Shown: positions 1 through 8,327 of the stretch, in pieces
Position numbering within the stretch: position 1 is the stretch's first letter
Layout: the number at the start of each line of letters is the position of its first letter
Assembly (NCBI RefSeq): GCF_007489285.1
Contig: NZ_VLIY01000001.1
Coordinates: 186,001 to 250,000, forward strand
Length of the DNA stretch: 64,000 nt
DNA from: Skermania sp. ID1734
GTDB taxonomy: Bacteria; Actinomycetota; Actinomycetes; Mycobacteriales; Mycobacteriaceae
Direction of reading: 5' to 3'
Position numbers and translations under genes: made by a program
Notes under the pieces: generated by a model
Told to the model about the DNA's origin: nothing
Databases searched by the model: none
The model's input: the letters and a program-made list of their open reading frames with translations, nothing else

Positions 1-1587
1 AATCCGCGCAACTGTGCCGACGAATCGACCATCGGCATCCACGACGGGCGCGCCGGGCACCGATTCCGACTCGAGGCGGTGCATCGCTTCGGTCAACGGC
101 AGGTCCGCAGCCAGCACCAGTCTCGGCGGCACCATCGCATCGGCCACTGCCACACCCTGAAGCAGCGGCATCGCACGGTTGAGCCGGTTGGCCATCGCGA
201 CATCACGATTCTCCAACTGCGACCGGTAAATGGTTTCCCCGGATGCGCGCACAATCATGTACGACAGACCGACCGCGACCATCGCCGGCGCGAGCAACGT
301 GATGCTGCCTGTCATTTCGGCAACCATGAGCATGACGGCGAGGGGCACTCGCGCAATGCTGCCGAAGCAGGACATCATGCCGACCACAACGAACGGTGCC
401 GGGCTGTGCGGAACCGCCGGCGCGATCGGTTCGAGCAGGCGCCACACGGCCGCACCGGTGAAGGCCCCAATGACCATGCCGGGCCCGAAGATCCCGCCCG
501 AACCACCGGACCCCACCGTGAGCGACGTGGCCACAATCTTCGCGACCGGTAAGACCAGCACCAGCCACAACGGCAGATCCAGCAGTGTCGCGCGGTTCAG
601 CGCGTGCTGCACCCAGCCGTAGCCGCTGCCCAAGATTTGTGGAACCGCCAACGCCAGCACGCCGACCAGCAGACCACCGATGGCCGGCTTGATGATTCGA
701 CTACCGGGTAACCGATGTGTCAGGCCGACGGTGAAGTAGAACGTCTTGGCGTAGAGCCAGCCGATGAACCCGCCCAGGATGCCGATCACCGCGAACCACA
801 CCAGCTGGACGGGGTCGGTGAAGCGGTAATCTGTTGCCACATAACCGAATAACGGTTGGAAACCGAGAATCGAACCGTAGACGCCGTAGCTGACAATCGC
901 GGTGAAAACACCTGGGATGATCGCCGAGAACTCGAAGTCGTCCTTGTAAACGATTGCGCCGCACAACAATGCACCGCCGAGCGGCGCCCCGAAGATCGCT
1001 CCGATCCCCGATCCGATGCCCACGGCCACCGCGATGCGGCCATCCCGCAAGGGCAGGTCGAGCCACCGGGTGAGCAGCGAGCCGAATCCCGCCGAAATCT
1101 GCGCGGTCGGGCCTTCTCGCCCGGCCGACCCGCCGGACCCGATGGTGATCGCCGAGGCGACAAGTTTGACAAGGACCGCGCGCATTCTGATCATGCGAGG
1201 ATTGGTGTTCACGGCTTCGATAGCCGCGTCGGTTCCGTGCCCCTCCGCTTCTGGCGCGAGAGTGAACACGATGAGGCCAGCCAACAACCCGCCCCCGCCG
1301 ACAACCAACGGGATGGCCCACCACCGGGTGAACCCGGCATCTCCCGTCGATCCCCCGTCGCCGTAGGCGTTCGGCGGCAGGTAGCCACCCAGTTTGTCGA
1401 GAAGAAGCGCGGTCGCCTCGCTGAGGCTCAGATAGAACACGACGGCGCCGAGACCGGCAATGACACCAATGGTCACGCCCAGAACGAGCCACTTGCGCAG
1501 GTAGCTCGACCGCCGGACCCACTCGCCGGCGCCATCGCCCGCCCGCCGCAGCGTCCGTTGCGTGGCTCCTATGACAGCGCCGGGCAT
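1..1587 (-). CDS. ClC-family chloride channel/transporter with C-terminal CBS domain (3' end beyond window)
   Basis: The gene starts at ATG 1587 and stays open to base 1, giving 529 residues without a stop. It is a polytopic membrane protein that moves chloride, probably as a Cl-/H+ exchanger. ClC signatures are visible in order: GSGGSAGREGPT (the GxEGP loop with the gating glutamate), GSGIGAIFGAPLGG, and GSGGSGGIFGPG (GIFxP). After the last membrane segment comes a CBS-type regulatory segment (VADAMVPPRLVL, then VPGAPVVDADGRFVG), which is cut by the window edge. The family assignment is secure. Substrate preference and whether a second CBS repeat follows cannot be seen. The gene lies 40 bp downstream of the TauE/SafE permease gene on the same strand. 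Confidence 0.93.
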   Translation of the reverse strand, partial: MPGAVIGATQRTLRRAGDGAGEWVRRSSYLRKWLVLGVTIGVIAGLGAVVFYLSLSEATALLLDKLGGYLPPNAYGDGGSTGDAGFTRWWAIPLVVGGGGLLAGLIVFTLAPEAEGHGTDAAIEAVNTNPRMIRMRAVLVKLVASAITIGSGGSAGREGPTAQISAGFGSLLTRWLDLPLRDGRIAVAVGIGSGIGAIFGAPLGGALLCGAIVYKDDFEFSAIIPGVFTAIVSYGVYGSILGFQPLFGYVATDYRFTDPVQLVWFAVIGILGGFIGWLYAKTFYFTVGLTHRLPGSRIIKPAIGGLLVGVLALAVPQILGSGYGWVQHALNRATLLDLPLWLVLVLPVAKIVATSLTVGSGGSGGIFGPGMVIGAFTGAAVWRLLEPIAPAVPHSPAPFVVVGMMSCFGSIARVPLAVMLMVAEMTGSITLLAPAMVAVGLSYMIVRASGETIYRSQLENRDVAMANRLNRAMPLLQGVAVADAMVPPRLVLAADLPLTEAMHRLESESVPGAPVVDADGRFVGTVARI

Positions 1588-1627
1588 GACCGCACTGTAA
1601 CGCTATCGGCCGTCCGAGGCGGACAAG

Positions 1628-2365
1628 TCAGGCAATCGCAAGCCAGGCGGCCAGTCCCAGACCGCCGATGCCCACGACGATGCGCAGGACGGTCGGCGGC
1701 ACCATCCGGACGACCGGCGGTCCACACCAGCCGCCCACCAAGGCACCGAGCGCGAGAGCGAGCGCGGCCAACCAGTGCACGTGCGCGAAGATCGCAAAGT
1801 ACACCGCGGCAACGAGATTGGCGATACCAAGCAGGAAGCTCTTGAGAATCGTTGCCTGCCAGATCGTCTCGCCGGTACACAGCAGAATAGTGGCCACGAA
1901 CACCACCCCGGCTCCGGCACCGAAGTACCCGCCATAAACGGCGACGAGAAAAATCGCGACCGGCAGCAACCGGGAAGACCCCGTACCGGAAACACGCTTT
2001 CGCAGGGTGGGCTGGGCGAGCAACGCGATCGACGCGCCGGCAACCAGCACCGGCACGACCAACTCGAACGTCTTCGCCGACGCGACAAGCAAGATCAATG
2101 CACCGACCACGCCGCCCAGCGCGGCAATTGCTGCCCACCACGCCAACCTCGGACCCCGCCCGGCGAGCTCCCGGGTCGAGTTAGCGGTGGCGCCGACCCC
2201 GACCGCCACCAGGGCGACGGTATTCGTGACGTTTGCGGTGACCGGCGGCAACCCTGCAGCCAACAGCGCGGGATAGGACACGAGCGAGGCGAGTCCGGTG
2301 ACGAAACCGACGATGCCGGTGACGAATCCGGCGACCACCAGTAGCAGGAAGTCGACCGGGCTCAC
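1628..2365 (-). CDS. Sulfite exporter TauE/SafE-family permease
   Basis: This 245-residue, almost wholly hydrophobic protein has about eight membrane segments. The glycine-rich opening (VAGFVTGIVGFVTGLASL) and the VTANVTNTVAL segment near residue 45 are typical of the TauE/SafE family, which exports sulfite, sulfoacetate or other small organic anions. The substrate here is unknown. It probably forms a unit with the channel gene downstream (40 bp gap). The start at 2365 opens directly into the first membrane segment. Confidence 0.88.
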   Translation of the reverse strand: MSPVDFLLLVVAGFVTGIVGFVTGLASLVSYPALLAAGLPPVTANVTNTVALVAVGVGATANSTRELAGRGPRLAWWAAIAALGGVVGALILLVASAKTFELVVPVLVAGASIALLAQPTLRKRVSGTGSSRLLPVAIFLVAVYGGYFGAGAGVVFVATILLCTGETIWQATILKSFLLGIANLVAAVYFAIFAHVHWLAALALALGALVGGWCGPPVVRMVPPTVLRIVVGIGGLGLAAWLAIA

Positions 2366-2390
2366 CCGATCACTGTGTCACGGGCCGCAG

Positions 2391-2537
2391 TTACCTGCCG
2401 TAGCCGGTCCGTCCGCGACGCGTCGGGAAATGCGTGACCGGGACGCTCACCAGAGATGACGGCGCACGCGTGGCTACCGCACCGGAAACGGCCATCACCA
2501 GCAGCGTCATCATCGAGATCGCGAGCAGAATCATCAT
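2391..2537 (-). CDS. Small membrane protein, 48 aa
   Basis: The start at 2537 is chosen because an AGGAGG ribosome-binding site lies 6-7 bases upstream; a longer frame from 2597 has no such site. The product starts with a hydrophobic segment (MMILLAISMMTLLVMAVSG) followed by a short polar, basic tail ending RRGRTGYGR. It is probably a single-pass membrane peptide or a short secreted product. I do not recognise a family. It lies 25 bp upstream of the permease gene and may be transcribed with it. Confidence 0.6.
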   Translation of the reverse strand: MMILLAISMMTLLVMAVSGAVATRAPSSLVSVPVTHFPTRRGRTGYGR

Positions 2538-2651
2538 TGTCGACCTCCTCGTTTCGTTATCTTCTTGATTCGATCCTGCCCACCCGAGCTTGGCCAACGG
2601 TGAGTGAACGGTGTGAAGTTGCTGAGGGCTCGTTCACCTGCGGAGATGGTG

Positions 2652-2657
2652 TAGCGT
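2652..2657 (+). promoter_or_regulatory. -10 element of a leaderless promoter for the enoyl-CoA hydratase gene
   Basis: TAGCGT fits the actinobacterial TANNNT -10 consensus and ends exactly 7 bases before ATG 2665. Transcription would then begin at or next to the start codon. No Shine-Dalgarno sequence precedes that ATG, which agrees with a leaderless mRNA. Confidence 0.5.
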
Positions 2658-2664
2658 TCGGCGA

Positions 2665-3348
2665 ATGCCGTACGTGCACCAGCAGGGCAATGTCTCGATC
2701 CTCTACCTCGGCGAGGAGGGTGAGCAGACATCGGAGAACCGCTTCCACCCCGACTGGCTGGCCAGCATTCACAGCCACCTCGACGATCTCGAGGCGCGAA
2801 GCGGCCCCAGCGCGCTGGTCACGACCGCTGCAGGCAAGTTCTACTCGACCGGCGCCGACCTCGACTGGTGTGCGGCCAACCCGGACCAGGTGAATGCCTA
2901 CCTCGACGAGGTCCAGGTGTTGTTCGCCCGATTGCTGGCTCTACCGGTGCCGACGGTCGCCGCCCTGCAGGGGCACACGTTCGGGGCGGGCGCGTTCCTG
3001 GCGTTGGCGCACGACCACAAGATCATGCGATCCGACCGCGGCTTCTTTTGCCTGCCTGGCATCAATATCGGCGTGCACTACACCCCCGGGGTGCTCGAGC
3101 TCGCTGCTGCGCGGCTGCCAGTGCGGGCGGCGCACGAGGCGCTGCTCACCGGCCGCCGCTACGGCGGACAAGCGGCCCTGGAACTCGGCATCGTCGAGGA
3201 CGTGGCTCCCGCCGATGAGCTGTTGAGCCGGGCGGTGGCGCACGCCGAGTCCGTCGCGCACACCCGGGGCGAGGTGCTGGGCAAGATCAAGCGTCAGCTC
3301 TATGCGCGCACGCTCGACGCCTTGCGCGCACCGGTCGGCAGTTACTGA
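2665..3348 (+). CDS. Enoyl-CoA hydratase/isomerase family protein
   Basis: This 227-residue protein is a short crotonase-fold enzyme expected to hydrate or isomerise enoyl-CoA substrates in the cytoplasm. The first oxyanion-hole segment is GKFYSTGADLDW (residues ~66-77). The second is QGHTFGAGAFLALAHDHKIM (~109-128), followed by the FFCLPGINIG segment. It lacks the usual extended C-terminal helices, and in length resembles the delta3,delta2-enoyl-CoA isomerase-like group. It stands alone on the + strand with a leaderless promoter and a strong terminator downstream. The exact substrate is unknown. Confidence 0.88.
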   Translation: MPYVHQQGNVSILYLGEEGEQTSENRFHPDWLASIHSHLDDLEARSGPSALVTTAAGKFYSTGADLDWCAANPDQVNAYLDEVQVLFARLLALPVPTVAALQGHTFGAGAFLALAHDHKIMRSDRGFFCLPGINIGVHYTPGVLELAAARLPVRAAHEALLTGRRYGGQAALELGIVEDVAPADELLSRAVAHAESVAHTRGEVLGKIKRQLYARTLDALRAPVGSY

Positions 3349-3470
3349 GTTCCTCCCCGGTCCCGGTTCGCCGCGCGGGACCTTGCGCTGCCGCGCGGCA
3401 AGAAGCCCGCGCGCTACCGCAAATCCGCGCGCGACAGCAGCCGACGGCCAACAGCAACCGACCGCCAACG

Positions 3471-3505
3471 GCAAACGGCGCGCCGGAATCCGACGCGCCG
3501 TTTGC
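3471..3505. terminator. Bidirectional terminator hairpin between convergent genes
   Basis: Perfect 12-bp inverted repeat: GCAAACGGCGCG at 3471-3482 and its complement at 3494-3505, with an 11-base loop. It sits between the convergent enoyl-CoA hydratase and mycolyltransferase genes. There is no clear T-run, as is common in high-GC actinobacteria. Confidence 0.7.
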
Positions 3506-3521
3506 GAACTGTACGAGGAGG

Positions 3522-4478
3522 TTACGCCCCGAGGGCCGGGCCGAGGGTGCCGAACCAGGCCTCGTGCAGGCGGTCCTGCCAGTAGTTCCACCAGTGGATG
3601 CCCTGCGGCGTGATGTGCACCTGCACCTTGGCGCCGGCAGCCTGCACGGCCGGCAGGAACGTCGAGGTGCTCAGGCCCGCGGCGGTCTCCAGGGGAACCA
3701 TCTGGGTGAACTTCACCGCGTTGAAGCTGGCGCTGGCCGGGTTGACGGTCGGGTCGCTCGACGGCGCACCCTCACCCGCGGAGATGTACACCGACTTGCC
3801 GCGCAGCGCGCCGACGTTCAGCAACGGGTCGTTGTGCCACCACACGGGGTTCGGCCAGAAGCCCCACATGTTCATCGGGTTGCCGCCCATCTGCATGACG
3901 GCGACCTGGATGCCCTGGGCGAAGCCCGGCTCGCTCGCGGTCGGGTAACCGCTGAAGGAGGCGACAGCCTTGTACAGGTCGGGACGGTGCTCGGCGAGGT
4001 TCAGCGCCGACGTGCCGCTCATGGACAGACCCGCGATGGCGTTGTTGACGCCGTCACTGCCGAAGTTGGCCTTCATGTAGGCGGGCAGCTCGTCGGTGAG
4101 GAACGTCTCCCAGCGCACGTGACCGAGCTTGGGGTCGTCGGAGATCCAGTCCGAGTAGAACGTGCCGCCGCCACCGAACGGGATAGCGACGTTGACGTGC
4201 TTGCCCGCGAAGAAGCTCACGACATCGGTGTTGATGAGCCAGCCGTTGTTGTCGTCCGGGGCCCGCAAGCCATCCAGCAGGTACAGCGTCGGGGCAGGTC
4301 CGCCCCCAGCCGCCTTAAGTACCTCGACCGGAATGTTCTTGTTCATTGCGTTGGAGTGCACGTACACCAACGCGGTGTCGGCCTGCGCGACGCTCGAGCC
4401 AGTGATGAACGCCGCCGAAACGGCGGCCAACATGGCAACCAACAAGGCGCTCAGAGTTCGGATGCGGTGTACCGACAT
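3522..4478 (-). CDS. Secreted mycolyltransferase / antigen 85-family esterase
   Basis: This 318-residue exported protein has the alpha/beta-hydrolase fold of antigen 85 and corynomycolyl transferases, which move mycolic acids between trehalose mycolates and arabinogalactan outside the membrane. A signal peptide (residues 1-34, ending SSVAQA) precedes the mature enzyme. Visible landmarks are YLLDGLRAPDDNNGW (substrate loop), the nucleophile Ser152 in GLSMSG, and the catalytic-type His295 in GIHWWNYW near the C-terminus. The start at 4478 has AAGGA upstream; an 11-residue longer form is open but lacks a site. The family is secure; the exact acyl acceptor is inferred. It indicates a mycolate-containing host. 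Confidence 0.93.
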   Translation of the reverse strand: MSVHRIRTLSALLVAMLAAVSAAFITGSSVAQADTALVYVHSNAMNKNIPVEVLKAAGGGPAPTLYLLDGLRAPDDNNGWLINTDVVSFFAGKHVNVAIPFGGGGTFYSDWISDDPKLGHVRWETFLTDELPAYMKANFGSDGVNNAIAGLSMSGTSALNLAEHRPDLYKAVASFSGYPTASEPGFAQGIQVAVMQMGGNPMNMWGFWPNPVWWHNDPLLNVGALRGKSVYISAGEGAPSSDPTVNPASASFNAVKFTQMVPLETAAGLSTSTFLPAVQAAGAKVQVHITPQGIHWWNYWQDRLHEAWFGTLGPALGA

Positions 4479-4767
4479 CGATGTCCTTCGTTCCTGGTTT
4501 GACTGTCCCAAACAGCGAAAACTTGATCGGCAAAACGAGCCTTCAGGAGGGTAACAGATTGATCACGCCGCTCGCAGCTCGATGCAGAGCAGATACCGAC
4601 CGGCCAGCGTGTATTGATCGGACGTATGGGCCCAAACCGGGTGGATCGAATTCACCTGTGGCGAATTAGTCCTATGAGTTCCGCGACGGCAGGTCCAGGC
4701 GCATACTGACCTCGCGATCTTGTTGCGATCTTGAACTCCAACCGGTGATGGGACGAGTAAAGGCGCC

Positions 4768-6363
4768 ATGACTTCCGCCGCGTCCAGCGACGTCAGCAAC
4801 GAGGTATCCGGTCGAGCCGCGATCATGACTGTGGTCGCGATGGGACTCGGCAACAGCATCACGTCGGGTGACCCGACGATTCTTTCCGCGAATATTTCTG
4901 CGGTGCGCGAAGGCGTCGGGCTATCCGGAGCGGGCGCGAGTTTCCTGGCAAGTCTGGCGACGCTGGCCCTGGCCGCCGCGGTTCTCGGCGCCGGCGCGCT
5001 CGGTGACATTCACGGAAAGCGACGGCTGTTCATCATCGGTCTGTTCGCCGCGATCGCGTTCGATGTGCTCGCCGCAGCGGCGCCCAACGCGGCAGTGTTG
5101 TTCGTCGCCCGAGCCGGTGTCGGTGTCGGATTCGCGCTGCTGCTCGGATTGTCGCTGGCGATCGTCAACGACGCGTTCCCGCCGAAGGCGCGACCACGCA
5201 CCATCGCCGTCTATCTGGGCACCGCATTTGCCGCTACCGCGCCACAGCCTGCAATCGGCAGCTTGCTGGTGGAGCATTTCGGTTGGCGCACCGGCTTCCT
5301 GGTCGGGCCGGCGGTTGCCGTTATGACGTTGCTCATCACCTGGCGGTATGTGCCCGAATCGGAGCGCGCACACCGCAGCCTCGACACCCCTGGTATGGGC
5401 CTGATCGCGATCGGACTACTCGGTGTTGTTTTCGGTATTTCCAGGCTCGAGTCCGGTTCGCTGGTTTCCTCGGCGGGGCCGATCGTGGTCGGTCTGCTTG
5501 GGATCCTCGGGTTCTGTCTGCGCGAATTACACACGGCTAACCCCGCCCTGGACCTGCGAATCTTCCGCTCGGCGCCGTTCAATGCGGCCGTCCTGGCCGG
5601 AGCTACCTTCAACTTCCTGACCGGCGGATCCACGATCCTCTTCGCGTTCTACATCGTGACCATTCAGCACGGTTCGCCCGCGCTGCTCGGGTTCCTGCTG
5701 ATTCCCGCAACACTGCTGCAGGCCGTCGCGGGAACGGCAGCGGGGCCAGCGGCGACACGATTCGGCGAGCGTTCGGTCCTGGTCAGCGGGCTTGCGGTAC
5801 TACTCGCTGGGCTGATCCTGATGGTCGCGCTGACCGAGACATCTCCGGTGCCGGTGTTGTTTACCGCGGTGGCACTCAACGCGATCGGGGGCGCCATCGT
5901 GCAGACGCCGCAGTCGACGATCATGATGGCTTCGGCTCCAGAGGGCCTCGGCGGCGCCGTTTCGGCAGTCAAATCAGGAGTGGGTCAAGCGGCGTACTCG
6001 CTCGGGCCAGCGCTGTTCGCGCTCGTGGGGACGACGGTCTTCCTGCACAACGGCGAAGCCAAGCTTTCGCGAGCCGGAATCTCCGTCGACCAGGCTCGTG
6101 ATGCGTTGCGCGTGGCGCACGGCGGCACACCGCCGAGTCCCGGCGGACCGAACGTTCTCGATCCAGACCGTGCCCGCGCGGTGGTGCAGGGCGCTACCCA
6201 CAGCATGGTGACGGCGATTCACTTCACTGCGGTCGTGATGGCGATCGTGCCGGTCGTGGCGATCGTGCTCGCGTTGTTCCTGCTAGACGGTCGGCCGAGC
6301 GGCGCGCACACCGACCCGGAGGTTCAGGTCCGAACACAGAAGGTGGGTACGCCAGATGGGTGA
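4768..6363 (+). CDS. MFS transporter, DHA2-like 14-TM drug/lipid exporter
   Basis: The 531-residue membrane protein has the MFS motif A variant GDIHGKRRLF after the second helix and about 14 hydrophobic helices. This matches the DHA2 group of proton antiporters (EmrB/QacA-like). A long extracytoplasmic loop with GGTPPSPGGPN lies before the last helix. An AAAGG site lies upstream of ATG 4768. Its stop codon region overlaps the start of the GAP-family gene by 8 bases, so the two are translated together, suggesting a joint role in exporting a lipid or amphiphile. The substrate is unknown. Confidence 0.88.
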   Translation: MTSAASSDVSNEVSGRAAIMTVVAMGLGNSITSGDPTILSANISAVREGVGLSGAGASFLASLATLALAAAVLGAGALGDIHGKRRLFIIGLFAAIAFDVLAAAAPNAAVLFVARAGVGVGFALLLGLSLAIVNDAFPPKARPRTIAVYLGTAFAATAPQPAIGSLLVEHFGWRTGFLVGPAVAVMTLLITWRYVPESERAHRSLDTPGMGLIAIGLLGVVFGISRLESGSLVSSAGPIVVGLLGILGFCLRELHTANPALDLRIFRSAPFNAAVLAGATFNFLTGGSTILFAFYIVTIQHGSPALLGFLLIPATLLQAVAGTAAGPAATRFGERSVLVSGLAVLLAGLILMVALTETSPVPVLFTAVALNAIGGAIVQTPQSTIMMASAPEGLGGAVSAVKSGVGQAAYSLGPALFALVGTTVFLHNGEAKLSRAGISVDQARDALRVAHGGTPPSPGGPNVLDPDRARAVVQGATHSMVTAIHFTAVVMAIVPVVAIVLALFLLDGRPSGAHTDPEVQVRTQKVGTPDG

Positions 6364-7039
6364 AGCGATCGGGAAAATCTTGCCGTTGGCGATCGCGGTC
6401 GCCATCAGTCCGCTGCCGATCATCGTGGTCGTGCTCATTCTCGTTTCCGAGCACGCCAGCGTGAAAGGCTTGCTGTATCTCCTCACCCGGTTGGTGTGCG
6501 TCTCGGGGATCGTCGCCATCGTGGTGGTGGCGCTCGGGTCCAACGAAGCCATCATGGAACGCCACGAGCACCCGTCGGGCGTTGCGATCGGACTGCGCAT
6601 CGGCTTCGGATGCCTGCTGCTTGCCTGGGCGGTGCGGAAGTGGTTCACCCGTCCGGAATCCGGCACGCCGCCCGAACCGAACCCCATCCTGCGACACCTG
6701 ACGGACATCTCGATCCCACGGTCGGTGCTGCTCGGATTCCTCTTCGCCGTGCCCGATCTGGAGACCTCCTCACTCGCGGTTATCGCCGGGCTCAGCATTG
6801 CCGAAGTCGACTTGTCCGTAGGCCAATCCATTGGTGCCGGTGCAATTTTCGTGGTCGTGGCTACGATCACCACGATCGTTCCGGTGCTCGCGTACGTGAT
6901 CGGCGGCGCGAAGGCGGCCCGACATCTGGAACGGCTGAATGTGTGGCTGGTTGCCAACGACAACACGGTCATGATCGTGCTACTCGTCGTCATCGGCACG
7001 ATGATGATCGGTCGCGCGATAGAGACTATTGCCAAGTAG
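6356..7039 (+). CDS. GAP-family (Sap-like) membrane protein, probable lipid-export partner
   Basis: This 227-residue protein has six or so membrane segments and the LysE-like opening IGKILPLAIAVAISPLPIIVV found in the GAP/Sap family (SfLAP). In mycobacteria, members of this family assist movement of glycopeptidolipids and sulfolipid across the inner membrane. It overlaps the MFS gene by 8 bases, so coupled translation is likely. Mycobacterial GAP proteins act beside MmpL transporters, while here the partner is an MFS protein. The role is inferred from family and neighbourhood. Confidence 0.8.
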   Translation: MGEAIGKILPLAIAVAISPLPIIVVVLILVSEHASVKGLLYLLTRLVCVSGIVAIVVVALGSNEAIMERHEHPSGVAIGLRIGFGCLLLAWAVRKWFTRPESGTPPEPNPILRHLTDISIPRSVLLGFLFAVPDLETSSLAVIAGLSIAEVDLSVGQSIGAGAIFVVVATITTIVPVLAYVIGGAKAARHLERLNVWLVANDNTVMIVLLVVIGTMMIGRAIETIAK

Positions 7040-7081
7040 CAACTTCGCGCGCGGCTTGTGGTTGTAAGGAACCGGTTGCCA

Positions 7082-7831
7082 GTGGATTACATCCAAATCA
7101 GCATGAGACTCTCGCGAATCTTGCATCTACTGGCCACGCTCATCACATTGGCGCTGGCCTCGTCCGTGACCGCGGCGACCGCGCACAGTAAGCCCGCTTT
7201 CAAACCGTGCCCGAACAACGTCCTCGACAACTGCTACGACCGAAAAGAAATGCGCGAATTCGCCCGCGTGGCTGCGGACATGGTCGAGCACTACCTCAGC
7301 GCCATCACGCCGAACCAGCCGGTCCGGCCGCCCGCAGTGACGTTCGTCCCGACTGGTAAGCACGTCACTGCGCCGTGCGCCGACGAAATCGGTAGGCAGA
7401 GCGCCGATTCGACCGCCTACTTCTACTGCCCGCTCGACAGCGCCATCTACGTCGGCCAAGACCAGATTTGGCAGTTCTATCACGAGTTCGGCGCAGTGAG
7501 TCCGGTGGTCGGGCTTGCTCATGAGTTCGGTCATTTCGCCCAGGACGTGGCCGGCGTTCCCGAACCGACCTCCTTCGGCGAGAGCGTGACCCACGAGAAT
7601 CAGGCCGACTGTTTCGCCGGTGCATTCACGAATTTTTTACGGCGACAGGGCAGCTTGGAGGTCGGTGACGTCAGCAATATCGGTGCATTGCTGAAATTCG
7701 TTGGCTCCCAAGAAGGCCCTGGCCGCGATCACGGCACCGCCGCAGAGCGGCAAGCTGCGTTCAACAAGGGCTTCAAAGGCACGCTGACGGCGTGCAACAG
7801 CTTCTATCCGCGCAATCCCATTGCGCGGTAG
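7082..7831 (+). CDS. Secreted neutral zinc metalloprotease (YpfJ-like)
   Basis: The protein begins with a signal peptide (core LHLLATLITLALASSVTA). The mature part has the zinc-binding motif HEFGH followed by ENQADCFAG, which supplies the third zinc ligand; both are hallmarks of the neutral zinc metallopeptidase (YpfJ) family. Four or more cysteines suggest disulfides outside the cell. Start choice: GTG 7082 has AAGGA 11 bases upstream; GTG 7058 and ATG 7103 are in-frame alternatives. It converges with the coiled-coil gene 30 bp away. The substrate is unknown. Confidence 0.85.
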   Translation: MDYIQISMRLSRILHLLATLITLALASSVTAATAHSKPAFKPCPNNVLDNCYDRKEMREFARVAADMVEHYLSAITPNQPVRPPAVTFVPTGKHVTAPCADEIGRQSADSTAYFYCPLDSAIYVGQDQIWQFYHEFGAVSPVVGLAHEFGHFAQDVAGVPEPTSFGESVTHENQADCFAGAFTNFLRRQGSLEVGDVSNIGALLKFVGSQEGPGRDHGTAAERQAAFNKGFKGTLTACNSFYPRNPIAR

Positions 7832-7861
7832 GGGCTCACGTCGAATGGAGCTCGATTCGCC

Positions 7862-8206
7862 TCACTCGTCGACCTCATCGATGCTTCGTTCTGTCGCGGC
7901 AACCTCACGGGCAACGTCTGCTTCCTCACGGCGTTCTCCGGCGGCCGCGCGCTCTACTCGGTCGGCTTCGCGGCGCAGGCGCTCGCGTTCGCGCGCCGCA
8001 GCCGTACCCTCTCGTTCATCCGCGCGCTGCTCGCGGGAGTCTGCGACCCGCTCCCGCTCGTCCGCGATTCGATCACGCTCGTCGGCGACGCGATCACGCT
8101 CGTCGGCGTCGTACTCCCGTCGCTTCAGTTGGGCCTCGCGGTGCGACAGGTCGGCCTCCCGGCGTTGGGGGTCGACCGGTGGGCCGGCTGCATTCTCTGA
8201 CCCCAT
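7862..8206 (-). CDS. Highly charged coiled-coil protein with DER heptad repeats
   Basis: The 114-residue product is a run of Glu/Arg/Asp/Ala heptads (ADERDRVADERDRIADERER, then further copies) that should form one long coiled coil. There is no membrane segment and no other domain. GAGGAG lies just upstream of ATG 8206. Before the mobile element arrived, this gene would have followed ychF on the same strand with about 67 bp between stop and start. The element now separates the two. Similar DER-repeat segments occur in other actinobacterial proteins; no function can be assigned. Confidence 0.75.
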   Translation of the reverse strand: MGSENAAGPPVDPQRREADLSHREAQLKRREYDADERDRVADERDRIADERERVADSREQRADEREGTAAARERERLRREADRVERAAAGERREEADVAREVAATERSIDEVDE

Positions 8207-8273
8207 GGCTCTCCTCGGCTGCTTGCCCGAAACGGTATCCGCAAACCCGCGAACGGCGCTACCGCGCTGGGCG

Positions 8274-8300
8274 CTACTTGCTCACGTTGAACCGGAACTC
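8274..8300 (-). pseudogene. ychF: Displaced original 3' end of ychF (C-terminal fragment)
   Basis: Read on the - strand, bases 8300-8274 give GAG TTC CGG TTC AAC GTG AGC AAG TAG, that is EFRFNVSK then stop. FRFNV is the usual C-terminus of YchF proteins (VMxFxFNV in other bacteria). The intact gene at 14784-15881 instead ends VEFRTGIPSGGKK. The codon phase is the same at both places and both share the 8-bp core. This fragment is therefore the old ychF end, cut off by insertion of the element. Confidence 0.88.
8293..8300. other. Left attachment-site core of the ychF-integrated element
   Basis: CGGAACTC occurs here and at 14815-14822, at the two junctions of the element. To its left is chromosomal sequence (old ychF end); to its right is the element arm leading into the integrase gene 28 bp away. 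Just outside the core, the element arm resembles the ychF arm (GCGATxxGGTxGAGTTCCG on the - strand), as expected for half-sites bound by one serine integrase. Confidence 0.82.
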
Positions 8301-8315
8301 CACCGTATCGCGTAG

Positions 8316-8321
8316 TAAATT
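8316..8321 (+). promoter_or_regulatory. -10 element of leaderless integrase promoter
   Basis: TAAATT (TANNNT) ends 6 bases before GTG 8328, predicting transcription from the start codon. No ribosome-binding site is present. The matching -35 position, 17 bases upstream, falls on the attachment core at 8293-8300, so the promoter spans the recombination site. Confidence 0.5.
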
Positions 8322-8327
8322 AACGTT

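Noticed and set aside
203-1522. Several - strand frames of 120-270 codons within the first 1.6 kb
   Set aside because: They are shadows of the ClC channel gene, whose true frame runs from 1587 to the window edge and carries all ClC motifs.
7821-8315. Ser/Arg-rich + strand frame over the coiled-coil gene
   Set aside because: It is the mirror of the DER-repeat gene, which has a GAGGAG site and coherent heptads.
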